From the NCBI GenBank assembly GCA_003223245.1, contig QHYI01000126.1, positions 1-60,570 on the forward strand: a DNA stretch of 60,570 nt, in the 5' to 3' direction. Positions 25,341-34,695 of this stretch are shown in pieces. A program made the translations under genes and the position numbers. Source of the DNA: Acidobacteriota bacterium. GTDB lineage: Bacteria; Acidobacteriota; Terriglobia; Acidiferrales; UBA7541. Below the pieces are notes generated by a model. It saw nothing but the letters and a program-made list of their open reading frames with translations. It was not told the DNA's origin and ran no database searches. Each line of letters begins with the position of its first letter. The stretch's first letter is position 1.

Positions 25341-26024
25341 TTGCGACACGCCAACGTAATCATCCTCACCGATGAGACCGAATTTGCCCGGCTGCTGACG
25401 GCTTGCTGGCAAGCTGAACGCCAGGCCCCGGTGATCACGGTTCTGACCAGTGACCTGTGGCAGGAGCAACAAGCTCCTGCGCGCGACCTGGTGGTCGTGG
25501 GGCCGGTAGGTGAAGGAAAACTCTCGAATGTGCTTCGGTCGCTTGACCCGTCCACCGCTGTGATCTTGTGTGTGCCGGCCCACTCGAAGGAATTCAGCCA
25601 ATTGCGGAGCAAATATCCGCGGCTTGTGCATGTACCGCTGCGGGAAGATTGGGCGCAAACGCTGCTGCTCGTGGCAGGCGAATCGCTCCGCCGGATCGAA
25701 ACCGTACGGCTAGCCCGACAAGCGGAGCGTATCGCCGCCAAGAATGAGAAGCACGCCACGCTGGGGCGTTACATGTTGGAAATGAAGCACAGCGTGAATA
25801 ACGCTCTTACCTCGATGCTGGGAAACGCGGAATTGCTCTTGCTCGAACCGGGTGAGCTTTCTTCTCAATCCTTGGCGCAGATTAAGACCATTCACAGCAT
25901 GGCTTTGCGGATCAACGAAGTGATGCAGCGTTTCTCATCGCTGGCTTCGGAGATGCAAGAGGCTGAGAATGCTTCTCAAGCTGAGACAGAAGAGGCCAGT
26001 TCGCCGATTGCTCCGCGCCGGTGA
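25341..26024 (+). CDS. Pseudo-receiver fused to a lone HisKA dimerisation domain
   Basis: The protein has 227 residues and starts at TTG 25341, with GGGAG 10 bases before it. Residues 1-115 have an alternating strand/helix pattern like a receiver, but the phospho-acceptor position is in DLVVVGPVGEG, with no Asp. Residues 130-200 look like a histidine-kinase dimerisation domain with the H-box H150 in MLEMKHSVNNALTSMLGNAELL. There is no HATPase domain after it; the C-terminus is acidic and unstructured. It could serve as a phosphotransfer protein (as Spo0B does) or as a dimerisation decoy. It lies between the 493-residue protein and the PilG-like regulator. Confidence 0.6.
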   Translation: MRHANVIILTDETEFARLLTACWQAERQAPVITVLTSDLWQEQQAPARDLVVVGPVGEGKLSNVLRSLDPSTAVILCVPAHSKEFSQLRSKYPRLVHVPLREDWAQTLLLVAGESLRRIETVRLARQAERIAAKNEKHATLGRYMLEMKHSVNNALTSMLGNAELLLLEPGELSSQSLAQIKTIHSMALRINEVMQRFSSLASEMQEAENASQAETEEASSPIAPRR

Positions 26025-26156
26025 GTCCTCGGCTTCGCCTGAAACCCACTCATACACAAGAACTTAGCTTTTCACAGCACAACCCAGTAGAGAATGCCAA
26101 GGCTGGCTGCTGACGTGCACCCCTTCTCCGTGGAGAAGTATGGGGAGAGGACGGCT

Positions 26157-26519
26157 GTGCTCAAAAAGGTCCTGATCGTCGACGACTCACCGGCCGAAAT
26201 AAAGCTGATAGAGAGCCTTTTGGAAAAAGAAGGCTATTGGCCGGTGGGATTGAACGACCCCAAGCTCGTGGAGGAAGCCATTGCTCACGAGCGGCCCAGC
26301 GTGATCTTGCTCGACATTGTGATGCCGGATCGCAATGGATATCAAGTCTGTCGCGACCTGAAAGGCAATTCGGAATTCAATTCCATCCCCGTGATTATGG
26401 TGACTTCCAAGGCTTCGGCGAGCGACAGATTCTGGGGCGAGCAGCAAGGCGCGGACGGATATGTGACCAAGCCGTTTACGCGCGACGAGTTGCTTCGCGC
26501 GGTGCGGCGGTTTGCATGA
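26157..26519 (+). CDS. PilG/PilH-like single-domain response regulator
   Basis: The 120-residue receiver starts at GTG 26157, with GGGGAGAGG 6 bases upstream; an in-frame ATG at 26094 adds a segment with no family sequence. D9/D10, phospho-acceptor D53 (ILLDIVMPDRNGYQVCR) and KPF are intact. The DRNGYQVCRDLK segment is typical of PilG/PilH regulators. It opens the run regulator-CheW-MCP-CheR-CheA-CheB-CheW that matches the Pil-Chp gene order. It is followed by cheW after a 25-base gap. Confidence 0.85.
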   Translation: MLKKVLIVDDSPAEIKLIESLLEKEGYWPVGLNDPKLVEEAIAHERPSVILLDIVMPDRNGYQVCRDLKGNSEFNSIPVIMVTSKASASDRFWGEQQGADGYVTKPFTRDELLRAVRRFA

Positions 26520-26544
26520 ATGACTTTCGAAGACTGAGCGGCAA

Positions 26545-27072
26545 ATGAGCGACGATTTTCATCTCGAGCCTCTTCCGGCAGACGCCGAAACGGGCGAACT
26601 GCTGGAAGCGCCTGGGCCCATGGAAGCCCGGCCGCCGGAATCGCAGTTCTGCGTATTCCGTAGCGGCCGCGAACGCTTCTGCCTGCCCGTGCTGGATGTC
26701 GAGGAAGTTCTGGATTGGCCGCTGGTGACCAAGTTGCCGCTTAGCCCAGCGTATCTGCAGGGCATTTTCAATTTGCGCGGCGTAATTGTGCCGCTGATCG
26801 ACATCGCCATTACCGAAGGGCGGCGTCCGGGCCTCCTTCCCAAACACGTGGTCGTAGCTTCATTACAGGGCGAGAGTCATCAGGAAGATGTTCGCATCGG
26901 GATCGCGGCGGATGAAGTGATTGGAACTTATTCGGTAAAGAACGAAGATTTTCTCGAGCAGGCGCCCGAAAACGTGCCGCATTGCACTGGCATGCTGCGG
27001 CACGACGACCGGCTCGCGCTGGTCATCAACCTGCGCCGGCTGCTTGAGGTATTTCCTGGGCCCAGCATTTGA
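26545..27072 (+). CDS. CheW-like adaptor (PilI position)
   Basis: The protein has 175 residues: about 35 residues of acidic N-terminal extension, then a CheW domain (QFCVFRSGRERFCLPVLDVEEVLDWPLVTKLP, GIFNLRGVIVPLIDIAITEG). It takes the place of PilI, connecting the receptor encoded next to the large CheA. The segment GTYSVKNEDFLEQAPEN is the second half of the fold. The gene is transcribed with the flanking regulator and receptor genes (gaps of 25 and 61 bases). Confidence 0.88.
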   Translation: MSDDFHLEPLPADAETGELLEAPGPMEARPPESQFCVFRSGRERFCLPVLDVEEVLDWPLVTKLPLSPAYLQGIFNLRGVIVPLIDIAITEGRRPGLLPKHVVVASLQGESHQEDVRIGIAADEVIGTYSVKNEDFLEQAPENVPHCTGMLRHDDRLALVINLRRLLEVFPGPSI

Positions 27073-27133
27073 AGTGACGGGAGAGGGCGCCCGCGAATGG
27101 CGCGAACTCCGATGAAAGGATTTGGAGGGTGGC

Positions 27134-28555
27134 ATGAAATCGCGACTCAGTTCAACAATCTGGACGCTGGCCTTGTTCAACGGCTTCGCGTTTGCGGCCG
27201 TTCTGGGACTGGCGTTTAGCGCCGGGAAAAAAGCGGGCGAAGCCCCAGGGTTCGACTTCAGCTCCCCACCTTTAGTGGGCGCCCTGCTGGTGGCGCTCAT
27301 TCTGTCGGTCCTTCTTGTGTGGCGACTACTAGCGCTCGTGGGGCCGGTGCAGGCCCTTGCAGAGTTCTCCGAGCGGCTCGCCGCGGGCGATCCTCGCGCT
27401 CGCGCCGAAGTCGATGCCACGAACGAGCTGGGCTACATCGCCGACAACTTAAATCGCGCGGTGGCCAAGGTTTCAAAAGCAACAAGCAACCAGGACGCTA
27501 CCGACTCGTTGCAGAAGAACATCACCGACTTGCTGACGGTCATCAACCAGGTGGCACGCGGGGACCTGACCCTGCGCGGCAAAGTCACCAACGACCAGCT
27601 TGGCAACGTCACCGATTCCATCAACTACATGCTTGACAACTTCACCAAAGTTCTCGAGCGCGTGCGCAAAGCGGCCATGGAAGTGACTGCCTGCTCGAAC
27701 AACATTCTCGTGGCCGCCGACGAAATGCAGGCCGGCGCGACCCAACAGGACCAGGAAATCACCAACACGTCGAGCGCCGTCGAAGAACTGACGGTCTCGA
27801 TGAAGCAAGTGTCCAACAACGCGGAAGCGAGCGCGGAAGCGGCTCGCCGCGCCCTTGACGCCGCCGAACAGGGCAACCGCGCGGTGCGCGACACGTTGGG
27901 AGGCATGCAGCGCATTCGCGCCTCCGTGCAAGCCACGGCTAAGAAGATCAAATCTCTCGGCGACCGGTCGCTGGAAATCTCGGAAATCATCAACGTCATT
28001 AACGACATCACGGAGCAGACCAACTTGCTGGCCTTGAACGCCGCCATCGAAGCAGCGCGCGCCGGTGAAGCGGGCCGCGGGTTCGCGGTCGTTGCCGACG
28101 AAGTCCGCAAGCTGGCGGAACACAGCCGGAGCGCCACGAAAGACATCGCCGCCCTCATCAAAGCGATTCAGGCAGAAACAAACGAGGCCGTGGTGGTCAT
28201 GGAAGAAGGCACCAAGGAAGTGGAAGGCGGAGCGGCGCTGGCGGATCAAGCCGGACGCGCCCTGGACGCCATTTCCAACGTGGTTCGCCAATCGGCCGAA
28301 CTCGTCCAGGAAATTTCGCTGGCTTCGAAACAGCAGGTGCGCGGAACGGAAGGCGTGGCGCACGCAATGCAAATCATTTCCAACATTACGCGGCAAACTT
28401 CGCAAGGAACGCGTGGAACCGTGGCCACCGTAAGCCAGCTCGTCAAATTGTCAGACCAACTGAACGAAGCGCTGGCGCAGTTCCGCGCGGGAAGCAAAGT
28501 CGGCGCATCGCCTGCTCCGGAACCCGATCGGCCCGTTCCAGCGGGAGTTCGTTAG
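27134..28555 (+). CDS. Methyl-accepting chemotaxis protein, PilJ-like
   Basis: The protein has 473 residues from ATG 27134 (GGAGGG upstream). Two membrane segments (about 8-28 and 46-68) flank a periplasmic loop of fewer than 25 residues, so there is almost no external sensor. Two HAMP-like segments follow; the second ([31 protein letters not shown]) resembles PilJ. The signalling domain has [21 protein letters not shown] and [17 protein letters not shown] receptor lacking an external ligand domain fits sensing of the membrane, of a partner protein or of surface contact, as proposed for PilJ (inference). Confidence 0.9.
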   Translation: MKSRLSSTIWTLALFNGFAFAAVLGLAFSAGKKAGEAPGFDFSSPPLVGALLVALILSVLLVWRLLALVGPVQALAEFSERLAAGDPRARAEVDATNELGYIADNLNRAVAKVSKATSNQDATDSLQKNITDLLTVINQVARGDLTLRGKVTNDQLGNVTDSINYMLDNFTKVLERVRKAAMEVTACSNNILVAADEMQAGATQQDQEITNTSSAVEELTVSMKQVSNNAEASAEAARRALDAAEQGNRAVRDTLGGMQRIRASVQATAKKIKSLGDRSLEISEIINVINDITEQTNLLALNAAIEAARAGEAGRGFAVVADEVRKLAEHSRSATKDIAALIKAIQAETNEAVVVMEEGTKEVEGGAALADQAGRALDAISNVVRQSAELVQEISLASKQQVRGTEGVAHAMQIISNITRQTSQGTRGTVATVSQLVKLSDQLNEALAQFRAGSKVGASPAPEPDRPVPAGVR

Positions 28556-28620
28556 TCGTCTACTTTCTTAGTGGCTTTGCCTAGCCAGCGAGAACGTAGC
28601 CTAAGAGAAACGGGAGAACG

Positions 28621-29505
28621 ATGAGCGAGCGCCAAGGATTAGGCCACCGGCTGAGCGAACACGAATTGAGCGAGATCCGCATGCTAATCGAAGAGCGCAC
28701 AGGAATTTGCTTCGATGAATCGCGGGAGCGGTTCTTTTCTACGCGTGTGCACGAACACCTGCGAGCGAAGGGACTCTCCCGCGGCACCGACTTGCTGCGC
28801 GCCATGCGCAAGTCCAACGTGGAATACGAGGCGCTGCTCGAACGCTTGCTGACCCAGGAAACCAGTTTCTTTCGCTATCCCGGCGTCTATGAAGCTTTCG
28901 AAAAGCGCGTTCTGCCCGAACTGCATGTAAAGAAATTCTGGAAGAACCCGCGAACGCTGCGCATCTGGAGCGCGGGCTGCTCGACCGGTGAAGAGCCGTA
29001 TTCCATCGCCATTACCATCGCGGATTCGCTGTCCTTTGCGGATTCCTGGAACGTCGAGATTCTGGCCACAGACATTGGCCGCCAGGCACTGAAACACGCT
29101 GAGCACGCCATCTACACGGGGCGGAGCATCGCCGGCGTGACGGAAAGGCAGCTCGCCAATCATTTCTCTGCTGTAGAGGGTGGACAACAGGTCAAGCCGA
29201 GGCTTCGGAAAATGGTTTCGTTCGCGCTGATGAATCTGGCTTCTCCTGTTTACATCGGGCGCATGGACGGGATTTTCTGCATGAACGTGCTTATTTATTT
29301 TTCTGAAGAGCGGCGCCGTGCACTGGTGCAGCGTTTTTACGAAACGCTTGAGCCGGGCGGATATCTTTTTCTCGGGCACTCCGAATCGATTTCGAAAATG
29401 CCGGTGAAGTTCCAAGCCATCGTGCTGAACGACTGCATTTTGTACCGCAAGCCGATCGCGGACGAATTGCTGAAGCCGGAACTGGTAACGGAGGGGCGCG
29501 CGTGA
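28621..29505 (+). CDS. CheR-type methyltransferase (PilK position)
   Basis: The 294-residue protein has the N-terminal helical CheR domain (IRMLIEERTGICFDESRERFF) and the SAM-binding domain (IWSAGCSTGEEPYSIAI, GIFCMNVLIYFSEE, GGYLFLGHSESI). It should methylate the receptor encoded just upstream. Its stop codon overlaps the GTG of the next gene. It is a different lineage from the CheR at 14648 by sequence, so the two operons did not arise from a recent local duplication. Confidence 0.92.
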   Translation: MSERQGLGHRLSEHELSEIRMLIEERTGICFDESRERFFSTRVHEHLRAKGLSRGTDLLRAMRKSNVEYEALLERLLTQETSFFRYPGVYEAFEKRVLPELHVKKFWKNPRTLRIWSAGCSTGEEPYSIAITIADSLSFADSWNVEILATDIGRQALKHAEHAIYTGRSIAGVTERQLANHFSAVEGGQQVKPRLRKMVSFALMNLASPVYIGRMDGIFCMNVLIYFSEERRRALVQRFYETLEPGGYLFLGHSESISKMPVKFQAIVLNDCILYRKPIADELLKPELVTEGRA

Positions 29506-32480
29506 GCACACCCGAGCGCGAAGCCGTCGAAGTCTTCCTCCAGGAGGCCGCCGAGCACCTGCAATATTTGCGGGAATACGTCAGTGTTCTTCAGGACGTT
29601 GCGCCGAACCATGAGGACCTCGAGCGCCTCTATATTGCTGCGCATACTCTGGGAGGCACTTCGGCAAGCTACGGGTTCCCAGGCTTTTCAGAAATCGCCG
29701 GAAAACTAGCGCACGTCTTTCAGTATGCCCTCAATGCGCCTCTGGGCGAAGACCTTCACGGACCGCTAACCGAATTTCTCTCCGACGGCATTTCACTGCT
29801 GGAAACCGACCTGCTGGAAATCAGCGACACGGGCAATGAAACCCTCGAGGACATTGCCGCTTTCAAGGACCGCTATCGCTTCGCGTTTCCGACCGAGCCG
29901 CCACCGCTCAACCTTGCGCAAACCGAAGCTCCCTCGGAACTTGGCACGGAGGAAGCCGAAGAGCCTGCGCCCGCCGCTCCAACGGGCTCGTACTTTGACG
30001 CGCTTCCCGCAGATGAAGAAGTTCCCAATGAAATTCTCGAGTTCTTCCAGCCGGAGGCCGAAGAGCACTTGCAGGTTGTCAGCGATTGCTTGATTTCGCT
30101 CGAAGCCAACAACAATCCCGAGCAAATTAACAAGCTGTTCCGCGCGATCCACACGATCAAGGGTTCCGCGGCGCAAGTCGGGCTCAAGCGACTGGGTGGC
30201 ATTGCGCACCGTGTCGAAGATCTGATCGGCCGGTTGCGCGACGGCGAAATCGAACCATCACCGGCGGTTGTGGATTTGTGCCTCGAATCCGTAGACCTTT
30301 TGAAGAAAACGCTCCATCGCCAATGGGCCGACGAGACCGAAATGCGCGCGGGCGTTGATTCGCTGCTCGGGCGCATCGCGGAGTTTGCGCCGCTCGAACC
30401 TGAAGAAGGTGAAGCGGCCCCTGCGGCTTCGGAATCACCGAACCACAAGGAACTTGCGGAGAAAGCGGCGGCCGCACAAACCGTCGCGCAAGTGAAGCGA
30501 TCTGCAAAGCAGGCTGGTGCCGCATCCCCAGGGAAGTCCGTGCGCATTGCGCTCGGTCGACTCGACCGCATGATGAACACGGTCGGCGAACTAGTGATCA
30601 ACCGCACGCGTATGGTGGGCCGCGTGGGAGAGCTGGAAAAGCTCGTCGACACGCTGAGTTTTTCTAAAGAACGCCTGCAGGGCAAGGTCGCGGAGTTCCA
30701 GGAAAAATACGAATTCAACCGCATCAGCCCCAACCGGAAGGCGACAGCGTGGAATCCCGAGCCGAAGCCGAAGCTGCTCTCGAGCGCGGCGGCCGGCGAG
30801 AGCTCGTTCTGGTCGGAGTTCAGCGAACTGGAAATGGACCGCTACGACGACGTCAATATTTTGTCGCGTTCGATGACGGAAATTTCTGCCGACGTGAACG
30901 AAGTGCTTTCTCAGCTCGAAGGATTCATCGGGCGCGTGGAAGGCGACATCGACGAATTCACCAAACTCGCGCATCACCTTCAGGATGAGATCACTGCGGC
31001 GCGCATGGTGCCCATTGGCGCGCTGCATTCCCGGTTGTCGCGCGCGGTGCGCGATGCCGCAAAATCCACGAGCAAAGAAGTCGAGCTGGAACTCACCGGC
31101 AGCGAAACGGAACTCGACAACAACATCATCCAGCAAATTTCCGATCCGCTCGTCCATCTCGTGCGCAACTCCGTAGCTCATGGAATCGAGCACAGCAGCG
31201 ACCGCGCCGCGGCTGGCAAGCCGGCCACGGGAAGAATCACCCTGCGCGCGTATCACCGCGGCAACCATATCTACATCGAAGTCGAAGATGACGGCCGCGG
31301 CATCAATTACCAGCGCGTGAAGCAAAGCGCCATTGAACGCGGCTTGGTTTCCGTGGAAACCGCCGACCGGCTCACCGAACGCGACATGCGCGAGATGCTC
31401 TTCCATCCGGGATTCTCGACCGCTCCTGTGAAGACCGAGCTGGCTGGGCGCGGCGTGGGCCTCGATGTTGTGCGCGCCAACTTAAATGCGCTGAACGGCG
31501 AAATCGAAATCCAAAGCACCGCCGGCCAAGGCACTCAATTCACGCTCAAGGTTCCTCTGACGTTGATCATTTCTCCCGCACTTTTTGTGCGCTGCGGCTC
31601 GACCAATTTCGCGTTGCCTCTGGCGGTTGTCGAAGAGATTCGTCGCCTGCGCGCCGACGAAATCGAAGACGTGGGCGGAAAACTGCTGACCAAGGTGCGT
31701 GACGTCGTTACCGAAGTCGTTCGCCTGGATACCTATCTTGGGTTGCCCCCGCTCGCACCCGTTAACGGATTCTACCGGATGGTCGTTGCAAACGCCGGAA
31801 ACCATCAAATTGGGTTGGTGGTCGAAGAAGTCCTGGGCAAAGACGAAATCGTAATTAAGAACCTCGGCGAATATCTTCGCCGCGTAAAGCTGTTCCCGGG
31901 CACGACCATCGCGCCTGACGGCAGTTTGATTTTGCTCATCGACCTGAACCGCATGGTCGCTGCCGCGCCGAACGAGCGCCGGCCGCTCCAAGCCAACTCG
32001 AGCGCCGCGCGCATTTTCGCGCCGGGCTCCGCGGCCGTTGCGCGAGGCACCATTCCTTCCGAAGCCATCGATCGCGTCGAGCCGGAACGCGTCGTCGTGG
32101 TGGCCGACGATTCCATCAGCGTGCGTAAATTCGTCGGACGCATGCTCGAGAAGAACGGCTACCGCGTAAAGCTTGCCGCCGACGGCCTGGAAGCCGCGGA
32201 ACTGGTTTCGCAGCACGGCTGCCACTTGATTATTACGGACCTCGAAATGCCGCGCATGACCGGTTACGAACTGATGGTGCAGTTGCGGCAAAGCCCGTCC
32301 ACGCGGCGCATCCCGGTAATGGTCGTGACTTCACGCGCCGGCGCCAAGCATCGCGACCGCGCCATGAAGGAAGGCGCATCGGCGTTCTTGACCAAGCCAG
32401 TGCAGGAAGATCAGTTACTCGCAGCCGTGGAACAACTCATTGGAACGGAGGCGCCACGCCCGGCCGCTCCCGTGGCTTAA
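29502..32480 (+). CDS. Hybrid CheA with two Hpt domains and a C-terminal receiver (ChpA-like)
   Basis: The protein has 992 residues. Hpt 1 carries H48 (AAHTLGGTSASYGF) and Hpt 2 carries H217 (AIHTIKGSAAQVG); between them lies an acidic Pro/Ala linker. The dimerisation domain begins near LGRLDRMMNTVGELVINRTRMV. HATPase: LVHLVRNSVAHGIE, DDGRGIN and GRGVGLDVV. A CheW-like domain follows, then a receiver with D913 (IITDLEMPRMTGYEL). This is a compact version of ChpA, which has more Hpt domains. Hpt 1 has GG where KG is usual, so its phosphorylation may differ. The GTG start overlaps the stop of cheR. Confidence 0.93.
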   Translation: MSTPEREAVEVFLQEAAEHLQYLREYVSVLQDVAPNHEDLERLYIAAHTLGGTSASYGFPGFSEIAGKLAHVFQYALNAPLGEDLHGPLTEFLSDGISLLETDLLEISDTGNETLEDIAAFKDRYRFAFPTEPPPLNLAQTEAPSELGTEEAEEPAPAAPTGSYFDALPADEEVPNEILEFFQPEAEEHLQVVSDCLISLEANNNPEQINKLFRAIHTIKGSAAQVGLKRLGGIAHRVEDLIGRLRDGEIEPSPAVVDLCLESVDLLKKTLHRQWADETEMRAGVDSLLGRIAEFAPLEPEEGEAAPAASESPNHKELAEKAAAAQTVAQVKRSAKQAGAASPGKSVRIALGRLDRMMNTVGELVINRTRMVGRVGELEKLVDTLSFSKERLQGKVAEFQEKYEFNRISPNRKATAWNPEPKPKLLSSAAAGESSFWSEFSELEMDRYDDVNILSRSMTEISADVNEVLSQLEGFIGRVEGDIDEFTKLAHHLQDEITAARMVPIGALHSRLSRAVRDAAKSTSKEVELELTGSETELDNNIIQQISDPLVHLVRNSVAHGIEHSSDRAAAGKPATGRITLRAYHRGNHIYIEVEDDGRGINYQRVKQSAIERGLVSVETADRLTERDMREMLFHPGFSTAPVKTELAGRGVGLDVVRANLNALNGEIEIQSTAGQGTQFTLKVPLTLIISPALFVRCGSTNFALPLAVVEEIRRLRADEIEDVGGKLLTKVRDVVTEVVRLDTYLGLPPLAPVNGFYRMVVANAGNHQIGLVVEEVLGKDEIVIKNLGEYLRRVKLFPGTTIAPDGSLILLIDLNRMVAAAPNERRPLQANSSAARIFAPGSAAVARGTIPSEAIDRVEPERVVVVADDSISVRKFVGRMLEKNGYRVKLAADGLEAAELVSQHGCHLIITDLEMPRMTGYELMVQLRQSPSTRRIPVMVVTSRAGAKHRDRAMKEGASAFLTKPVQEDQLLAAVEQLIGTEAPRPAAPVA

Positions 32481-32487
32481 CAGCACT

Positions 32488-33615
32488 ATGGCTACGCCCA
32501 GCAAGAAGATCCGCGTGCTCGTTGTGGATGACTCCACCTTTATGCGCAAGGTGCTCGAGAACATCTACAACGGCGACGACCAGATGCAAGTCGTCGGCAG
32601 CGCCAAAGACGGCCGCGAAGCCGTGTCGATGACGGAATCGCTCAAACCCGATGTGATTTCGATGGACATCAACATGCCGCATGTGGACGGTCTCCAAGCT
32701 ACAGCGGAGATCATGACCACGAATCCAAAGCCCATCGTCATCGTCAGCTCCGAATCGAAAGAAGGCGCGGCTAGCACTCTTCGCGCGCTCGAGTTGGGTG
32801 CGATTGAATTTGTCGCCAAGCCGTCGGGCGGCATTGACCTGGACATGCAAAGCGTCAAGGAGGAGTTGCTGCGCAAGATGCGCATGGCCGCCAAAGTTCG
32901 CGTCGTGCGCACGGCCACGCGTTTGGCTTCCACCATTCAAGGCGCTAGCGGTAGTGCGAAGCCAGCATCGGCGCCAAAGCCCACCCCCCGGCCAGCGCCA
33001 GTCTCGGCCAACGACCAGCGATTCCCCGTCGTCGTTTTGGTCGCCTCCACGGGAGGGCCGGCCACCGTGATGCGCATTGCCCCTGGTTTCACACGCGACT
33101 TCCCGGCAGCGGTCATTTTAGTGCAGCACATGCCCGCGACCTTTACTTCCCAGTACGCCGCCCAGCTTGCTGAATTCACCGAAATCCGCGTGAAAGAAGC
33201 GGAATCCAACGAATCTCTCACGCCCGGCACTCTTTACATTTGCCCCGGCGGGCAACACCTGCGCGTGACCTCCAGCGGAAGAATTCAACTGGAAGGCGCA
33301 TCCGGCCGCATCAACGGATATCTGCCCAACATGGATGTGACCATGGAATCGGTGGCGGCGTATGCCGGGCCTCTCGGCATCGCAGCAATTCTCACGGGCA
33401 TGGGCAATGATGGAACCAGGGGCGCACGCGCCATCAAGTCCGCTGGCGGTCTCGTCCTCGCGCAGAACGAGGCCACTTGCGTGATTTTTGGCATGCCTGC
33501 GGAAGTCATCAAGGCGGGAGTCGTGGACCAAGTGCTGGGCCTTGACGACATTTATCAAGCCATCGAAAAGCGGGTTGTGGGGATTTGCAAGCCAACCCCC
33601 GCCGGAGTTCGCTGA
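32488..33615 (+). CDS. CheB methylesterase (ChpB position)
   Basis: The protein has 375 residues from ATG 32488, 7 bases after the cheA stop codon. The receiver has D14, D15 and D60 (ISMDINMPHVDG). An Ala/Pro-rich linker precedes the esterase domain, whose triad is in VASTGGPATVM (Ser), LVQHMPATF (His) and GMGNDGTRG (Asp). It demethylates the receptor of this operon. The stop TGA overlaps the ATG of the next cheW-like gene. Confidence 0.93.
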   Translation: MATPSKKIRVLVVDDSTFMRKVLENIYNGDDQMQVVGSAKDGREAVSMTESLKPDVISMDINMPHVDGLQATAEIMTTNPKPIVIVSSESKEGAASTLRALELGAIEFVAKPSGGIDLDMQSVKEELLRKMRMAAKVRVVRTATRLASTIQGASGSAKPASAPKPTPRPAPVSANDQRFPVVVLVASTGGPATVMRIAPGFTRDFPAAVILVQHMPATFTSQYAAQLAEFTEIRVKEAESNESLTPGTLYICPGGQHLRVTSSGRIQLEGASGRINGYLPNMDVTMESVAAYAGPLGIAAILTGMGNDGTRGARAIKSAGGLVLAQNEATCVIFGMPAEVIKAGVVDQVLGLDDIYQAIEKRVVGICKPTPAGVR

Positions 33616-34184
33616 TGCCCGCGACAGCGCCAGCAAAACCCGGCTCCTTGCGCGCGGAGCAGATTATTCTTTTCCGCATCGGCGAACAGCTCTTTGCACT
33701 GTCTTCCTCTTCGGTTCAGGAAGTCCGCAGCGCCGACAGCCTTTCCGGTGGCGCCGCCACAATCAGCGCACCGAGCGTCGACAAAGTTACACAGTTCGTG
33801 AGGCGCGGTCAGAACACGCTATTCCTGGTGAGCGGCGCTAAACATTTTGGCCTGCCCGTTCCCGAAGGAATCCTTGCTTTTGTGTTGCGCAATACGCGCA
33901 CGGCTCTGCTGGTCGACAGCATCGAGAGAATGACGGCGATGACGCGGCTGCAGGCATTGCCTCTTTCTTTTTGTCACGAAGAGCGGCAATGGTACCGCGG
34001 GCTCACGGCCCTGGACCAAACCGTGGTTCCGGTCGTGCGGCCGGAAGGTTTTCTGTCGGACGAGGAGCTAAGGATGCTCGACCGAGCGCTTCCGCCGCCG
34101 GAGCTCTCAAGCGAAGAGAAGGAAGCCGAAGCAGAAGAGACAGAAACTGACGCAGAAATTGATCTGGGAACGGAATCGAACTAA
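33615..34184 (+). CDS. CheW-like protein (ChpC position)
   Basis: This 189-residue protein has a diverged CheW domain (EQIILFRIGEQLFALSSSSVQEVRSAD, NTLFLVSGAKHFGLPVPEG). The usual G-x-x-N-x-R-G core is replaced, so it may be an accessory adaptor like ChpC rather than a core linker. The C-terminal 35 residues are almost all acidic (SSEEKEAEAEETETDAEIDLGTE). The ATG overlaps the cheB stop (TGATG). Confidence 0.8.
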   Translation: MPATAPAKPGSLRAEQIILFRIGEQLFALSSSSVQEVRSADSLSGGAATISAPSVDKVTQFVRRGQNTLFLVSGAKHFGLPVPEGILAFVLRNTRTALLVDSIERMTAMTRLQALPLSFCHEERQWYRGLTALDQTVVPVVRPEGFLSDEELRMLDRALPPPELSSEEKEAEAEETETDAEIDLGTESN

Positions 34185-34188
34185 AGCA

Positions 34189-34695
34189 ATGACGGTCTCG
34201 ACCGAACTCGAACTGAGGTCCTTCGTCCTGCTGCGGTTGGGCGAACGGCGATTTGCGGTTGCCGCGGAGGAGACGGCCGAGCTGGTCGCGCCGAGCCGTG
34301 TCTTTCGTTTCCCCCATAAGACCCCCAGGATGGAAGGAGTGATGCTGCGGCGCGGGAGGATCGTTCCGGTCTGCGACGTCGCAGAGAAGCTGATCGGAAA
34401 GCGTCTAACGTCACGCCGCTTTTATCTCATCGCCCTGCGCCGCTACGGGCAAAGGACCGAGTGGGTGGCGCTTCCCGTTACTGGCGAGTGCGAACTAATC
34501 AACGCGGAGTTGACCGCCGCGAGCGCCTCCGATGAACCTCACGTTGCGGGTTGGCTTTCGCATGGCGGAGACGTTATCGAAGTTCTGAACCTGAGCGGGC
34601 TGACGCCAGGCCAGGACAAGGCGCCAAGCCCTGGGGCTGCCGAACGACCACCGGCTGCAAGCGCGTGGCAGAGCGAGGCGGAGGCACAGCCATGA
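34189..34695 (+). CDS. Second accessory CheW-like protein
   Basis: The protein has 168 residues. It has a CheW-like fold with FVLLRLGERRFAVAAEETAELVAPSRVFRFP and GVMLRRGRIVPVCDVAEKLIG, closer to the standard core than the preceding gene. The ATG lies four bases after the previous stop. Its own stop overlaps the ATG of the receiver/PATAN gene. Two adaptors in a row after cheB, with one more beside the receptor, give this operon three CheW-type proteins. Confidence 0.8.
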   Translation: MTVSTELELRSFVLLRLGERRFAVAAEETAELVAPSRVFRFPHKTPRMEGVMLRRGRIVPVCDVAEKLIGKRLTSRRFYLIALRRYGQRTEWVALPVTGECELINAELTAASASDEPHVAGWLSHGGDVIEVLNLSGLTPGQDKAPSPGAAERPPAASAWQSEAEAQP

